Positions 1 to 8,593 are shown, numbered from the stretch's first letter. The stretch is DNA of 64,000 nt from Hyphomicrobiales bacterium (GCA_900471925.1 UCGV01000013.1:1-64000), one strand, 5' to 3'. Made by a program: numbers and translations. The notes: generated from the letters alone by a model not told the origin.

Positions 1-190
1 CGTTCTGCTGGAAGGTCTTTGAGAGGTCGCCGAGGCCGCCGCTGAGGATCCCGCCGGTCGAGAGGCCGCCCAGCAAATCGCCGAAACCGCCAGGGCCGCC
101 GAAGATGCCACCGAGCCCACCGGGCTGCTGGCTGAGATGGCCACCATCCTCATCGGGACCTTTGTCGGACTTGCAGCCACGCGCGTTAAC
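1..190 (-). CDS. Partial glycine-rich YidB-like (DUF937) protein, cut by window edge
   Basis: Read on the minus strand, this stretch encodes a Gly-rich segment (GGLGGIFGGPGGFGDLLGG, then GGLGDLSKTFQQN). That resembles the linker before the conserved FQQNG motif of YidB/DUF937 proteins, which are small bacterial proteins of unknown function. The C-terminal domain lies beyond the window edge. No ATG is visible in frame at a sensible distance upstream; the frame stays open into the next 60 bases without a ribosome binding site. The gene may therefore have lost its 5' end, like several neighbours. The assignment rests on the Gly-rich pattern plus FQQN only. Confidence 0.4.
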
Positions 191-507
191 GCCCGTCTCC
201 GACTTCCGTGCACTGATTAGCGCGGCTGGTCAGTTTTTCCCGAGTGCGAAGCGACAGGGCGGATCACCCCTGCCTTGCTGGTTCGGACTCGTCATCCAGG
301 AAAGGGTCGAGCCTGACGATCGACGGAGGTTGGACGCTGATCAAGTGCAAGTGCAATTCTTGCGAGGCATGAAAATGTTACTTCACGGAACCGGTCAACG
401 GCCTACGGGGTGGGAGCTCGGACGGTCCTCGAATTGACGCTGAGCTGCAAACAAACCCTAGGGTCTTCCTGATGCGCGGGCGCTGTTGAAATCACTCGGT
501 GTCCTCT

Positions 508-951
508 ATTCCCGGCCAGCACTTCTTTCAGTAGGTCTGCGACGAAGGCAGCTGCCGTCAGATCTCGTCGAACGATGTGAATGCGTACATCAAGGAGATT
601 ACTGGTCGGGATTTCAGGTCCCGGCAGTTCCAGACCTGGGGCGCGACATGCATGGCGGTGGAAGCGCTGGCCTCGATCGAGGTCGCCAACACGAAAGGGG
701 CGCTCGCACGTCAGCTCAACGCGGCAATCGACCAGGTGGCCGCGAAACTCGTCAACACGCGATCCGTCTGCCGTTCGTCATACATTCATCCGGCGGTTTT
801 CGAGGACTTCGAAGCGGGGCAGCTGTTGGACATTGTAAGGATGAAGTCCAAGAGCGAACGGCTACTGAAGTGGATGGACGACGATGAGATACTTCTTCTG
901 CGGTGGCAGCAGAAGCGTGCGCCGTCTGAAGCTTTGCCGACAGGGTTCTGA
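508..951 (+). pseudogene. DNA topoisomerase IB, C-terminal remnant with nonsense codon
   Basis: The frame encodes the C-terminal part of a type IB topoisomerase: a CDEGSCRQISSNDVNAYIK block, the segment RQFQTWGATCMAVEAL, and then RSVCRSSYIHPAV, which corresponds to the region carrying the catalytic tyrosine. Upstream the same frame reads PGQHFFQ followed by TAG where the paralogous fragment at about 11.2 kb has a Tyr codon, and similarity ends a few codons earlier. The N-terminal two thirds are missing. A downstream GTG could start a 124-residue product, but no enzyme could form. The fragment overlaps the 11 kb fragment only in the CDEG..VNAYIK block, so the two pieces are nearly complementary. 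Confidence 0.75.
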
Positions 952-963
952 TTCGGCTGGCGG

Positions 964-988
964 GGAACAAGTCGGCGACGTGGACGTT
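964..988 (+). promoter_or_regulatory. EcfG/RpoE2-type general stress promoter for the DUF2171 gene
   Basis: GGAAC and CGTT are separated by exactly 16 bases, a perfect match to the alphaproteobacterial general stress sigma factor consensus (GGAAC-N16/17-CGTT). The -10 element ends 33 bases before the DUF2171 start codon, in the right orientation. Confidence 0.75.
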
Positions 989-1021
989 GCCATCTCGCAT
1001 TCCAACAAAGGAGGAGTTCCA

Positions 1022-1255
1022 ATGATTTCCGCAGAACAGGTTCGCGAGCACATGGAAGTAATCGGCGCAGACGGCTCCCATGTCGGCACGGTCGATCATA
1101 TGGACGGCACGTCTCGGATCAAGCTGACAAAGTCGGATTCCGAGGATGGTCAGCATCATCTCATTCCCCTGGATTGGGTCGATCACATCGATGAACACGT
1201 GCATCTGACCAAGAGCGCGGACGACGTCCGCAGTCAGTGGTCATCAAGCCACTGA
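1022..1255 (+). CDS. DUF2171 domain protein, 77 aa
   Basis: A small soluble protein that is almost entirely one DUF2171 domain: it opens with MISAEQVREHMEV, continues with a GSHVGTVDHMDG turn and ends with HHLIPLDWVDHID and HVHLTKS. The family is of unknown function and is common in Rhizobiales stress regions. The start is set by AAAGGAGG six bases upstream; longer in-frame starts lack such a site and run into the topoisomerase remnant. A perfect EcfG-type promoter sits just upstream and a hairpin terminator just downstream, so this is probably a monocistronic general-stress gene. Confidence 0.85.
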   Translation: MISAEQVREHMEVIGADGSHVGTVDHMDGTSRIKLTKSDSEDGQHHLIPLDWVDHIDEHVHLTKSADDVRSQWSSSH

Positions 1256-1264
1256 CTGCGTTTC

Positions 1265-1287
1265 GGAGCCGCGGATCACGCGGCTCC
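1265..1287 (+). terminator. Hairpin terminator after the DUF2171 gene
   Basis: A perfect 9-bp stem (GGAGCCGCG / CGCGGCTCC) with a 5-base loop starts ten bases after the stop codon. The following tract is T- and C-rich rather than pure T, so termination may be moderate. Confidence 0.65.
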
Positions 1288-1340
1288 TTCTGCCCTTTCC
1301 ACGGACCGACCCCTCCCATAGTCGAGATTGACCAGTCTTC

Positions 1341-3074
1341 ATGACAAGTATTGCGATCATTGGATCCGGACCAACGGGCATCTATACGCTTGCAGGTCTG
1401 ATCTCGTCTTCCATTCCGCTTTCCATCACGATCTTTGAAGAGACGCCCGATGCGGGGAAGGGAACGCCTTATCATCCCGCTGTGAACGATCGCTCAATGC
1501 TCGCCAACATCGCCAGCATCGAAATCCCGCGCATCGAGCAGACGCTGGTCGAATGGTTATCGACACAAAGCGACAAACAGCTTCGCGAGCTCGGGTTGGA
1601 GCGACGCAACATCGGCGAGCGAGAGTTCTACCCAAGAATTGTCCTCGGCGAGTATCTGGCCGCCCAGTTCTGGTCGGTCGCCATGCGAGGGCAGTCGCGG
1701 GGCCACGCGATCGATGTCAAAGCCAGTCACCGCATTCTCGATATCAAGCTCGGAAAAGACACCATATCCCTTACGTTCAAGCGGCACGGTGGGTCGGACA
1801 GCGAAATGTCCTTCGACCACGTTGTCATGGCGACGGGCCATGACTGGCCCGAGAACACCGAAACGTCGCCGGGCTATTTCGTGTCGCCATGGCCGGCGGC
1901 CGCCATAAAGAAAATCGGTGCCGTGCCCGTGGCTGTTCTTGGGACATCGCTCAGCGGTATCGATGCCGTGGTTTCCGTCGCGACAGCGCATGGAATCTTC
2001 CTGAGAGATGGTAGCGCAATCCTCCAATACGAACCTGCCCCTGCGAGTTCAAGGTTCGAAATTACCATGATGTCTCGCAAGGGCCTGCTGCCAGAGGCGG
2101 ACTTTTATTGCCCAATCCCATACGAGCCGCTTCGCTTCTGTACGGAGGAGGCGGTCCGGCGGCTGATCTTGGAAAAACGGGAGCGGCTTCTGGACGAGCT
2201 TTTCGAACTGTTCCGGCGGGAGCTCGCGGCGGCCGATCCGCATTACGCGGCAGGCATTGGGCTTGCCCTAGCATCGGTTGAGGATGTTGCCGACCGCTAT
2301 TTCCGGCCCAGAGAACATGCCGATCCGTTCGTCTGGGGTGCGCAAAATCTCGCCGAAGCCAGAAAGAACAAGGCGGAGCGCATTACCGTGCAATGGCGAT
2401 ATGCCATCCTGAGAATGCACGAGGTCATCGCTCTTGCCATTCCTCACCTCCATGACAGGGACCTGAAGCGGTTCCATAAGCACTTCAAGACCGTGTTCGT
2501 CGACGATTATGCAACGGTTCCGCACGAATCCGTCGAGCGTCTTTTAGCCCTGCATCGGGCGGGCAAGCTGTCGGTCAGATCGCTCGGAGATCATTACGAT
2601 ATTCGCCGCGACGCCGAGCAGCCCGGTGCGGTCATTGTCGTCGATGGCACGGAAACCGCCTTTGCCGCTTTTATCGACGCGACCGGGCAGCACGCATTGT
2701 CGGCCTCCGATCTGCCGTTCCCAAGTCTCCGGCAGCCTGGTGCGATCAAAGAGGCTAAGACCCGTAAGGCCGAGGCGGGCGTCAACGAAGAAACCCGTCG
2801 CACCGGTGGAATCGAAATTGACGACGATTTCCGCCCACGTGTGGAGGCCGCGATGTCCAACAATCTCTACTGCGTTTCTGTCCCGTTCCTGCTGCACAAG
2901 ATGCCGTTCATCCAAGGCATCACCAGTGCACATGAAATGGGAATGAAGGTTGCGGAAGCGATCATCGATGTCGTGGAGAACTCGGATGTTATTGTCAAAC
3001 CGGGTGTGGACGCTCAGCCGACCGTGACCGTGTCTCCTATGGATATCGTGCCTTCGGACGCAACGTCGGCATAG
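1341..3074 (+). CDS. FAD/NAD(P)-binding oxidoreductase (NAD_binding_9 / COG4529-like), 577 aa
   Basis: The N-terminus (IAIIGSGPTGIYTLAGL) is a Rossmann dinucleotide-binding motif. A second glycine-rich segment (VAVLGTSLSGIDAVVS, about residue 195) and a terminal ATGQHA-type motif (about residue 450) fit FAD-NAD(P)-binding proteins of the YdhS-like family. These are soluble flavoproteins, generally without an assigned substrate. Length is normal for the family and the frame is intact. The start ATG gives a classical N-terminal beta strand; no strong ribosome binding site is visible. The 3' end overlaps the convergent MOSC gene by 61 bases. Confidence 0.8.
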   Translation: MTSIAIIGSGPTGIYTLAGLISSSIPLSITIFEETPDAGKGTPYHPAVNDRSMLANIASIEIPRIEQTLVEWLSTQSDKQLRELGLERRNIGEREFYPRIVLGEYLAAQFWSVAMRGQSRGHAIDVKASHRILDIKLGKDTISLTFKRHGGSDSEMSFDHVVMATGHDWPENTETSPGYFVSPWPAAAIKKIGAVPVAVLGTSLSGIDAVVSVATAHGIFLRDGSAILQYEPAPASSRFEITMMSRKGLLPEADFYCPIPYEPLRFCTEEAVRRLILEKRERLLDELFELFRRELAAADPHYAAGIGLALASVEDVADRYFRPREHADPFVWGAQNLAEARKNKAERITVQWRYAILRMHEVIALAIPHLHDRDLKRFHKHFKTVFVDDYATVPHESVERLLALHRAGKLSVRSLGDHYDIRRDAEQPGAVIVVDGTETAFAAFIDATGQHALSASDLPFPSLRQPGAIKEAKTRKAEAGVNEETRRTGGIEIDDDFRPRVEAAMSNNLYCVSVPFLLHKMPFIQGITSAHEMGMKVAEAIIDVVENSDVIVKPGVDAQPTVTVSPMDIVPSDATSA

Positions 3075-3745
3075 ACACCAAGGCAGCGCTGGCGAGTTCT
3101 GACGATCGTGCGAAGGATTTCGGGATCTTCGGGAAGATCGGACTGTGCGATCATGGTCATGCCGCAACGTTTCGTCTGTTCGGTCACCTTACCGCGGTAT
3201 GAACCGATGGCGAGTGCTTTCCCGATCCAGTCGTCCTCGCTCTCCATAGTATCGAGTAGGATATTCGGACGAAACCTGCGGACGCAGGCGGCTGACTTCG
3301 GGAGAAGGTCCGACAGGTCCGATAGTGATTTTGTCGAGAGGACGTGGAGGGCGCTGGCGCAATAACGCGGGCTCAAAACGACCTCGCCAGCATCCGTGGG
3401 CATGACACTGCCGACCGTCCGGATCCCACAGCGAAAGCCGAAGTGATCCGTTAGCGCTTGGTCAAGTGCGGGGTCCGTAACCTCAAGGCACCAGCTGGCC
3501 GAAGAAATCCTCACGCTGTCGCCAACCGTGCATGCCTCGAGCAACAGCGCTCTACGCCAGCGAATGAGTTTTTCCGGCGCAGCGATTTCTCCCGTAGCAA
3601 GGTCAGCCAGAAGATAGCAGCGGTCTCCCCGAACGCCCTCTGCGGTGACGGCAATGGTGTCCAGGCGTTCGCCGCGTAGCGAGCTGACAGGATAGCGCCA
3701 GAGCTCGCGAACGGTGGCCTCGATCCTTATCGGGTCGCTCCCCAA
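3014..3745 (-). CDS. MOSC domain protein, 243 aa
   Basis: The N-terminal part (ELWRYPVSSLRGERLD, then EGVRGDRCYLL) matches the beta-barrel that precedes MOSC domains. The C-terminal half has the MOSC core: RFRPNILLD, followed by TKRCGMTMI, which holds the conserved cysteine near residue 199, and QRCLGVYADV. MOSC domains are sulfur-carrier modules related to molybdenum cofactor sulfurase, and stand-alone forms often reduce N-hydroxylated compounds with a flavoprotein partner. The neighbouring convergent flavoprotein could be such a partner, but that is inference. The start overlaps the end of the upstream gene by 19 bases, suggesting co-transcription from the EcfG-type promoter upstream of that gene. 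Confidence 0.8.
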   Translation of the reverse strand: MGSDPIRIEATVRELWRYPVSSLRGERLDTIAVTAEGVRGDRCYLLADLATGEIAAPEKLIRWRRALLLEACTVGDSVRISSASWCLEVTDPALDQALTDHFGFRCGIRTVGSVMPTDAGEVVLSPRYCASALHVLSTKSLSDLSDLLPKSAACVRRFRPNILLDTMESEDDWIGKALAIGSYRGKVTEQTKRCGMTMIAQSDLPEDPEILRTIVRTRQRCLGVYADVASEGTISIGDTVTVG

Positions 3746-4176
3746 AACCAGGCGAGGGCGGCAACGATGCCGACTGCAGTGAGCGGACGCTCCCGCACGA
3801 TGTCTTCAATGCTCTGCAGGACCGATTTGGCCTCGTCCTTTCCGACTGCAACGGCCCCGCTCGCCACCTCGGACGCCTGATCCGATAGACGGGATGCGTC
3901 GCGGCGAAAGGCGCCAATCCCATCTCGATCGTCGCCACTCTTGCCGATCTCGCCTTTCGTCCGCAGTGCGTCCTCGACGAGCGGATACCGCTCTTCGTCG
4001 ACGACGGCATTCGGGTCTTGGGTGATGGTTGTCGTTGACTGGGCGCCAGAAACGGGGTCTGGGGCCGGGAACGTGTCTTCCAAGCCTTCGTCCAGCGGAT
4101 CCTTCTGACCTGCGCGCTGTTCGTCCCTATGTTTATTGTACGCCTGCACGGCCGGGGATTTGGTGGGGTTTGCCAT
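3727..4176 (-). CDS. Membrane-anchored stress protein: FPAxDP-motif N-terminus plus DUF883/ElaB-like tail, 149 aa
   Basis: The N-terminus (TKSPAVQAYNKHRD, then LDEGLEDTFPAPDPVS) is a rhizobial motif shared with the 91-residue protein at 33.5-33.8 kb. The C-terminus has an amphipathic helix and ends in RERPLTAVGIVAALAWFWGATR, the membrane anchor and closing motif of DUF883 (ElaB/YqjD) proteins, which attach ribosomes or stress factors to the inner membrane in enterobacteria. Combining both modules in one chain is unusual to my knowledge. An EcfG-like promoter lies 24 bases upstream. The ATG follows a GAGGAG stretch. The gene overlaps the start of the downstream MOSC gene. Confidence 0.7.
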   Translation of the reverse strand: MANPTKSPAVQAYNKHRDEQRAGQKDPLDEGLEDTFPAPDPVSGAQSTTTITQDPNAVVDEERYPLVEDALRTKGEIGKSGDDRDGIGAFRRDASRLSDQASEVASGAVAVGKDEAKSVLQSIEDIVRERPLTAVGIVAALAWFWGATR

Positions 4177-4199
4177 GGTTTTCTCCTCTGTGGCAGAAG

Positions 4200-4224
4200 A
4201 ACCCGCATTTCTGTTTTAGGTTCC
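4200..4224 (-). promoter_or_regulatory. EcfG/RpoE2-like promoter (minus strand)
   Basis: On the minus strand GGAAC is followed after 16 bases by GGTT, which fits the RpoE2 form GGAAC-N18-TT. It lies 24 bases upstream of the start of the FPAxDP/DUF883-like gene. Confidence 0.55.
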
Positions 4225-4267
4225 AACCCTGGGAGGACCGCGGGCATGTCTTGAAGCGGGGGGATCG

Positions 4268-4444
4268 TCAACGAGACCGAGGCTTGTTTGTTGTCCACGG
4301 CTGTCGGAGGAAAATAATCAGCGCGGCTATGAGGAAGAGCGGTAGGGCGGGAACTGCCGAAAGAAGCGATGATAGGCCGAGCAGGCCGCCATCTGCTGTC
4401 GCTTGCCCGTCCACGTCACTTATAAGGTCGAAGAAATCGAGCAT
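4268..4444 (-). CDS. Small predicted membrane protein, 58 aa
   Basis: The product begins MLDFFDLISDVDG, has one hydrophobic segment (about residues 27-49, ending LFLIAALIIFLRQPW) and a basic tail TTNKPRSR, consistent with a single-pass inner-membrane protein. Its start codon lies inside the last codons of the 52-residue membrane ORF just upstream, in another frame, so the two overlap by 29 bases. No strong ribosome binding site is visible; translation may be coupled, or the pair may be one ancestral two-helix protein split by a frameshift. The family is not recognised. Confidence 0.4.
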   Translation of the reverse strand: MLDFFDLISDVDGQATADGGLLGLSSLLSAVPALPLFLIAALIIFLRQPWTTNKPRSR

Positions 4445-4574
4445 TGAAATATTCGACCAAGTGCCTGTTTGCATATTCCAGGATCTGCGCGGCGAGAACG
4501 CCTGCTGCCAACAGCACAAGCACGCCCCAGAGCAGGGCATGGGCGTCGTTTTCACGTTTTTGCTGAAAAGCCAT
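4416..4574 (-). CDS. Small predicted membrane protein, 52 aa
   Basis: The product starts MAFQQKRENDAHA and carries one strongly hydrophobic helix (LLWGVLVLLAAGVLAAQ, about residues 14-30), then EYANRHLVEYFNARF and a tyrosine-lysine end. The charged N-terminus, single helix and amphipathic tail suggest a genuine small membrane protein. It overlaps the following small membrane ORF. No Shine-Dalgarno sequence is obvious before the ATG, so the start is uncertain. Upstream DNA (about 4580-4700) is AT-rich and may contain the promoter. Confidence 0.4.
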   Translation of the reverse strand: MAFQQKRENDAHALLWGVLVLLAAGVLAAQILEYANRHLVEYFNARFLRPYK

Positions 4575-4909
4575 CTGAGCGTACCGTGCATCAACTCAGC
4601 GCTATCTGATACGGAATCAATAATTTTGAAAGCAGCTTTCGATAGCCGACCAATAATTCGCCAGATTAATTCAACGGTGGTGGGATTGTTCAATGCTATG
4701 TCATCAATGAACCATCACGATATCCCGTGAACGGTACTGTGGCGAGATCCAGTCCCATCGCGTGCGCGAACTCGAGGGGGCATCCCGTCGATAGGCCGCG
4801 TATTCAGTATCATTTCCCTCGCCGTCTCCTGCGCTTGGCGTGTGGCGATCTCGAGTGATGGAAGATCGACCCCACCGGCATCGATCTCTCGTGGATCGTC
4901 ACCAACAAT

Positions 4910-5521
4910 ATGAAGAAAAAACGTTACGACGGTTCGGGTTTGCGCAGAAACGTCATGCGTGTACTCAAGTTCGAGATGTCGATCCCGGACGTCAATTCTT
5001 CACGTGGGAACGCTGGCCTCGAGGAGAACAGCCTCTATCTTCGAACATTCCTACCGGGGCCACAGATGTTTCAAAACGCATCCACATTGAAATCGTTGCG
5101 CGAAGCTTTCATCGACACCATACGGAGATCCGAATACTTCATCGGCATCCATGCATTCTTCGATGGCGAAGTAATTTTCGCCAGAGACATCGTCCATGTA
5201 GACTTCGAGGGCCTCTCCTTTCCAAGCGGCGACATTGCTGTCTGGGACTGGATCAGGATGCAGTTCAAAGGAACGTCGGGGCAGGAAACGTTCCACTACG
5301 AGATGGCATTCAAGGTGGATGATGAGGACGATCTGGCGATGAAGAAGCTGATCGAGATCAGCAAGGATTCTGGTAGCACGATCTGGATGTACGACTTTGC
5401 CAGCCATGATGATGACGAACAGCAGGGGAAGCGGTTCATAGCCGTTACGGCTCCCGACAAACGGCGGGCGAAGAGCTTCAAGGACCAGTTTGACGGCCGT
5501 GACCTCGCGGCGCCTCTATAG
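4910..5521 (+). CDS. Hypothetical protein, 203 aa
   Basis: A soluble, mixed alpha/beta protein without a recognisable family. Notable segments are NSLYLRTFLPGPQMF, SLREAFIDTIRRSEYFIGIHAFFDG, an acidic stretch KVDDEDDLAMKK and a basic C-terminus. There is no signal peptide or membrane segment. The start is doubtful: the frame reads plausibly protein-like for 16 codons upstream of this ATG until a TGA, and no ribosome binding site precedes the ATG, so the 5' end may have been altered. ATG at residue 16 is another candidate. Confidence 0.5.
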   Translation: MKKKRYDGSGLRRNVMRVLKFEMSIPDVNSSRGNAGLEENSLYLRTFLPGPQMFQNASTLKSLREAFIDTIRRSEYFIGIHAFFDGEVIFARDIVHVDFEGLSFPSGDIAVWDWIRMQFKGTSGQETFHYEMAFKVDDEDDLAMKKLIEISKDSGSTIWMYDFASHDDDEQQGKRFIAVTAPDKRRAKSFKDQFDGRDLAAPL

Positions 5522-5579
5522 TCCGGCAACCAAGGGGTTCTGGACGATCCTCACCAAATGAAAATCGAAACCGCGCGCA

Positions 5580-5780
5580 CAAGGTTCGTTACACAAGGGT
5601 CGCCAGACAACGCCGCTTGAGGTCCGCAAGTCTCGCTACGATCGTGTGGCCGCGGAAGGTCAGTCTCGATCACATCGCGGATCCGGCCCGGGTTCGGTTC
5701 CATGACCAGCACTCTGTCCGCGAGATAGAGCATGTCCGTAGAGGATGAAAGCTGGATAATACCGCGACGATAAAAGGTGG
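5580..5780 (-). pseudogene. ABC transporter ATPase (nitrate/sulfonate/taurine type), C-terminal remnant
   Basis: The minus strand encodes YLADRVLVMEPNPGRIRDVIETDLPRP, the region after the D-loop and H-switch of SsuB/TauB/NrtD-type ATPases, where [LA]DRV.VM...PGRI is diagnostic. A frameshift after this block moves the expected ending (ARLADLKRRCLATL) to another frame. Nothing upstream matches Walker A, Walker B or the signature motif, so most of the gene is gone. Confidence 0.55.
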
Positions 5781-5955
5781 GATCCTGAACATCTTCTGGC
5801 ACGGAGCCACGGCCCGCGCCCGGCGACGCCGGAGACCCGTTTGATCGGTTTTGGAACCAGGCTTGAGCAGATAATCGGAAAGAGCCTCGGTGTCGAAGTC
5901 ACGCGGGAGGGGGTGCCAAACGGGCTGGCGATCCGTCTCGCGATCCTTCGCTGCG

Positions 5956-6879
5956 CTATCGGCCAGTAACAAGGGAACGCTTTTGAGCAAGGGTGCGGCG
6001 GCGGCGCGCGGCCGACGGGCCGTCCTGGGTGCGAGCGTCATCTGTCGCGGCCAAGTCCGCTGCGAGGTTGTCGGAGCAGAGATCTTTTGACATCTCCGCC
6101 GGAATGCCCCTGACAATCCGGTAACGGGCCTCGACAAGGTTATAGATTCCGAAAGCCGCTAGCCCCAAAGCAACGACCAAGTAAAGCACGGAACCAAACG
6201 GTAGTTGCCTCAACCACGACAAGGCCTCTGAGATGCTTCCAGCTTGCTCGGGATCGACAGTGAATCCGGCGTAAGCAAACAGGACGCCCGTGATGGCGAA
6301 GACGACACCACGTGCCACTAGACCATAGACGCAGACCATGCTCACCACACATTTGGCACCCGGAAAGCGAAGGTACTTCTCGAATCCACGCGTCAGCCCC
6401 TTCGCCGATGTCACCACTCCGCCCACGATGAAGCCAATGCCGATGATGATCGCGAGATATGAGCCGAACGGCTGCGACATGACCCAATGCGCGAGGCCTT
6501 TTTCGCCGGAGCCTTCGCTACCTCCCGCCATCGAGAATGCGTGCCCGAGAGCATAAACCGCGAGGCCAAGATAGGTGATCGCGCTACCGAACATTGCTGC
6601 CCTGATCACGATGGCTTTCCGATCATTACCGTGCCTGTCGCTGTCCGCCAGGGATTGCGCCAAGCGCCAGGCTACGAAGCCTAGGAGGCCAACACCAATG
6701 ATCCCGACCCAGGCGCGGCCGAACGGCTGCTCGACCAGCGTCGCGACGGCTGACTTCGTGTCAGCGTTGCCTCCCGCCACTCCGGAAAGGAGTGCAAGGC
6801 CGGCGACGAGCAAGAAGACGACGCCACGCGCTGCGTAACCGGATCTGGCGAGAAGTTCGAAGTTTGGCTTGCGGGGCAT
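5956..6879 (-). CDS. DUF1206 multi-pass membrane protein, 307 aa
   Basis: Six hydrophobic helices arranged as three repeated pairs, each beginning ARSGYAARGVVF / IRAAMFGSAITYLGLAVYAL / VYGLVARGVVFAITGVLF, are the signature of DUF1206 proteins. The role is unknown; they sit in the inner membrane and are common in soil bacteria. The start chosen is the ATG before PRKPNFELLARSGYAARG, because family members begin near that motif; a longer start 33 codons upstream has no family support. The C-terminal tail is Arg-rich and hydrophilic. It is isolated, with remnants on both sides. Confidence 0.8.
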   Translation of the reverse strand: MPRKPNFELLARSGYAARGVVFLLVAGLALLSGVAGGNADTKSAVATLVEQPFGRAWVGIIGVGLLGFVAWRLAQSLADSDRHGNDRKAIVIRAAMFGSAITYLGLAVYALGHAFSMAGGSEGSGEKGLAHWVMSQPFGSYLAIIIGIGFIVGGVVTSAKGLTRGFEKYLRFPGAKCVVSMVCVYGLVARGVVFAITGVLFAYAGFTVDPEQAGSISEALSWLRQLPFGSVLYLVVALGLAAFGIYNLVEARYRIVRGIPAEMSKDLCSDNLAADLAATDDARTQDGPSAARRRRTLAQKRSLVTGR

Positions 6880-7157
6880 GGGGCGTCCTATCGAAATGGT
6901 GTCTCTGGAAACGCGCGATGTAGCAAAAGGTTGTCTTACTGAGCTCGGCAGTTGGGCACCCTGTGGTTCCCACCGCAACTCGCGAACTCATGTGCGCTCA
7001 AGAAACTGCTCCGTCCCTTTGACGGGCATGAGCCATTTCTCCGCCCGCTTGATTCACAGTTCGTAAATGGGCGTGAGCGCCGCGGGTGGTCGTTTTGCCA
7101 AGCTTGATCTCCAGCGAACTCGCTCACCGGGGAATTCGAATTCCGCCCTGCCCACAC

Positions 7158-7262
7158 TCAGAGAAAGGTGAAGGCACAACCACTCTCCTGGCGACAGTCC
7201 ACGCAACAACAGATTCCGATCCTCATCGGGCGGCCGCGGACGGCGATCCTGACGTTCCAGAT
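7158..7262 (-). pseudogene. GFA-family (glutathione-dependent formaldehyde-activating-like) remnant
   Basis: A short minus-strand frame reads GICCCVDCRQESGCAFTF before a stop. This resembles the zinc-binding CHCxxCRxxSGxxF signature of GFA-domain proteins, but the rest of the domain is absent on both sides. It directly follows the broken DUF2188 gene. Confidence 0.35.
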
Positions 7263-7284
7263 TTGCAGGATCCGGTCTGCGTCG

Positions 7285-7544
7285 TCATTTCTGGGTTCCC
7301 ACACCATCGTCCACAACTTCGGTATCCGGTTGGTGGCCGCCATCGGCGTGTTCGCTCTGCCGGCGGTTACCCGGGAACTGATAGGATATCCTGGCGTCAC
7401 GGCCTTCGAGGTGCTGATGTTGGGCCCCGGATTTCGCTGCTGAGAGCTCCCCATTGTGATCGGCGAATGTCTCCGACCAAACGTCGCCGAGCAAATATCT
7501 ATAACGCCGTCGTGCTCGCCGACATAGTATGTAAGTTTCGTCAT
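7285..7544 (-). pseudogene. DUF2188 small protein, frameshifted copy
   Basis: The copy starts properly (AAGGAAGG before ATG, then MTKLTYYVGEHDG) and then shifts frame at about 7497-7505. The second frame continues with LLGDVWSETFADH, EGRDARISYQ and SEHADGGHQPDTEVVDDG to a normal stop. The intact paralog at 29.4-29.7 kb reads these blocks in one frame, which identifies the defect. The DUF2188 family has a short beta-alpha-beta fold of unknown function. The copy is probably dead. Confidence 0.75.
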
Positions 7545-7638
7545 GCAAATTCCTTCCTTGAAACGAGGCACAACCTCGCACGGCGGCTCGAAGCGACCTT
7601 CTACGGTCTTAGGTGTTGAAGTACGGAAGGAGTGCTGG

Positions 7639-7827
7639 ATGACAGCGGAACCCGACGCACGAGACTTCAAGATGATGTCCGAAGCCGTGCAGGCTTGGTA
7701 TCGGTTCTACGAACTGGACCCCAATGACCGTATCTCGCATGTGCTTTGCCAGGCGGCGATAGATTTCTACAATGAAGGACATCGCAGTTCCGACGACTTC
7801 GCGGCAGCGCTTGTTTCACTGGCCTGA
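7639..7827 (+). CDS. Small hypothetical protein, 62 aa
   Basis: A short acidic, helical protein (MTAEPDARDFKMMSEAVQ, AWYRFYELDPNDRISHVLC, AAIDFYNEGHRSSDDFA). The start is well supported by GGAAGGAG seven bases upstream. Codon use fits the surroundings. No family is recognised. It is transcribed away from the broken DUF2188 copy, and no promoter consensus is evident. Confidence 0.55.
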   Translation: MTAEPDARDFKMMSEAVQAWYRFYELDPNDRISHVLCQAAIDFYNEGHRSSDDFAAALVSLA

Positions 7828-8348
7828 GCTTTGTTCTCTACCAAATCTGAAGTGAACGAAGCTGGGATTGGATCGAGCAAATGGCGAGTCGGCAGGCTCG
7901 TCGGGCGACCCGAGCAGCGACGGATAGGTAGCTGGCGAGATCTCAACCCAGCTACTCAAGCCCGCGTTCGTGAAACCACAGAGAACGTCGCGATGAGCCT
8001 CCCGCTCAGCCTTCGAAAATGGCTCCCGGAAACCGTGGACGCTGAACTTGTCACAAATGGCGTCGATGCAAGGCTTGACGCTACAAAGTACTCCTCGCCA
8101 TCGTCAACGGGCCAATCATGCAGTGGAGGTCTTGCGGCTTCGCCAATTCAACGACATCCGTCGCAGGCTGAATGTCCATCTTTCCAAAGGCGGACGGTTC
8201 CGGCCACTGTTGTCTGGTGCCGGTGTACAGTTTTGCCGCCGCCGCGGTTCAAGGTTTGACATTCTCGGTCTCGCGGCTGCCGGGTCATAAACGAGAAGGA
8301 GGCCTGTTTGTAGGTTGAGGTCGGCCGGTGACCGTCGATCCAATCGTC
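7828..8348. other. Interval without a supported gene
   Basis: About 520 bases with open frames on both strands but no ribosome binding site, family motif or consistent codon bias. Nothing can be assigned. Confidence 0.4.
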
Positions 8349-8585
8349 TTAGTGAATTCGGATGACGCTGACGAATGGCACGAGAGCAACGGTGCGGCGA
8401 CTTGTGTCTTGCAGTATGAATGCCATCGCATGGAATGGCTCGTTTTGCTCGATCATTTCGCCGACCATCTCGCGGGCTGCTCTCATGGCTTCCGCGCGGG
8501 CAGCTTCAGCTGATGGAAAATCGAACCCATCCTCATCCTCGTCGAGAGCCTCACCGTTTCTTATGTGAAAGAAGAACTTTGCCAT
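8349..8585 (-). CDS. DUF6894 family protein, 78 aa
   Basis: MAKFFFHIRNG, then EDEDGFDFPSAEAARAEAMRAAREMVGEMI and a closing hydrophobic strand match the rhizobial family now called DUF6894: an F-F-H-I-R-x-G start, a D-x-x-G-x-x-[FL]P turn and an Ala-rich helix. Function is unknown. A perfect EcfG-type promoter lies so close that its -10 element ends nine bases before the ATG, and no Shine-Dalgarno sequence exists, so the mRNA may be leaderless or nearly so. A degenerate relative lies at about 12.2 kb. Confidence 0.8.
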   Translation of the reverse strand: MAKFFFHIRNGEALDEDEDGFDFPSAEAARAEAMRAAREMVGEMIEQNEPFHAMAFILQDTSRRTVALVPFVSVIRIH

Positions 8586-8593
8586 AGCGCAAA

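Noticed and set aside
4029..4730. Plus-strand open frame of 233 codons
   Set aside because: Covers the start of the FPAxDP gene and the two small membrane frames on the other strand; no start signal or motif.
6880..6978. DUF1206 start 33 codons upstream
   Set aside because: The extra residues have no hydrophobic pattern or family support; the inner ATG begins at the conserved motif.
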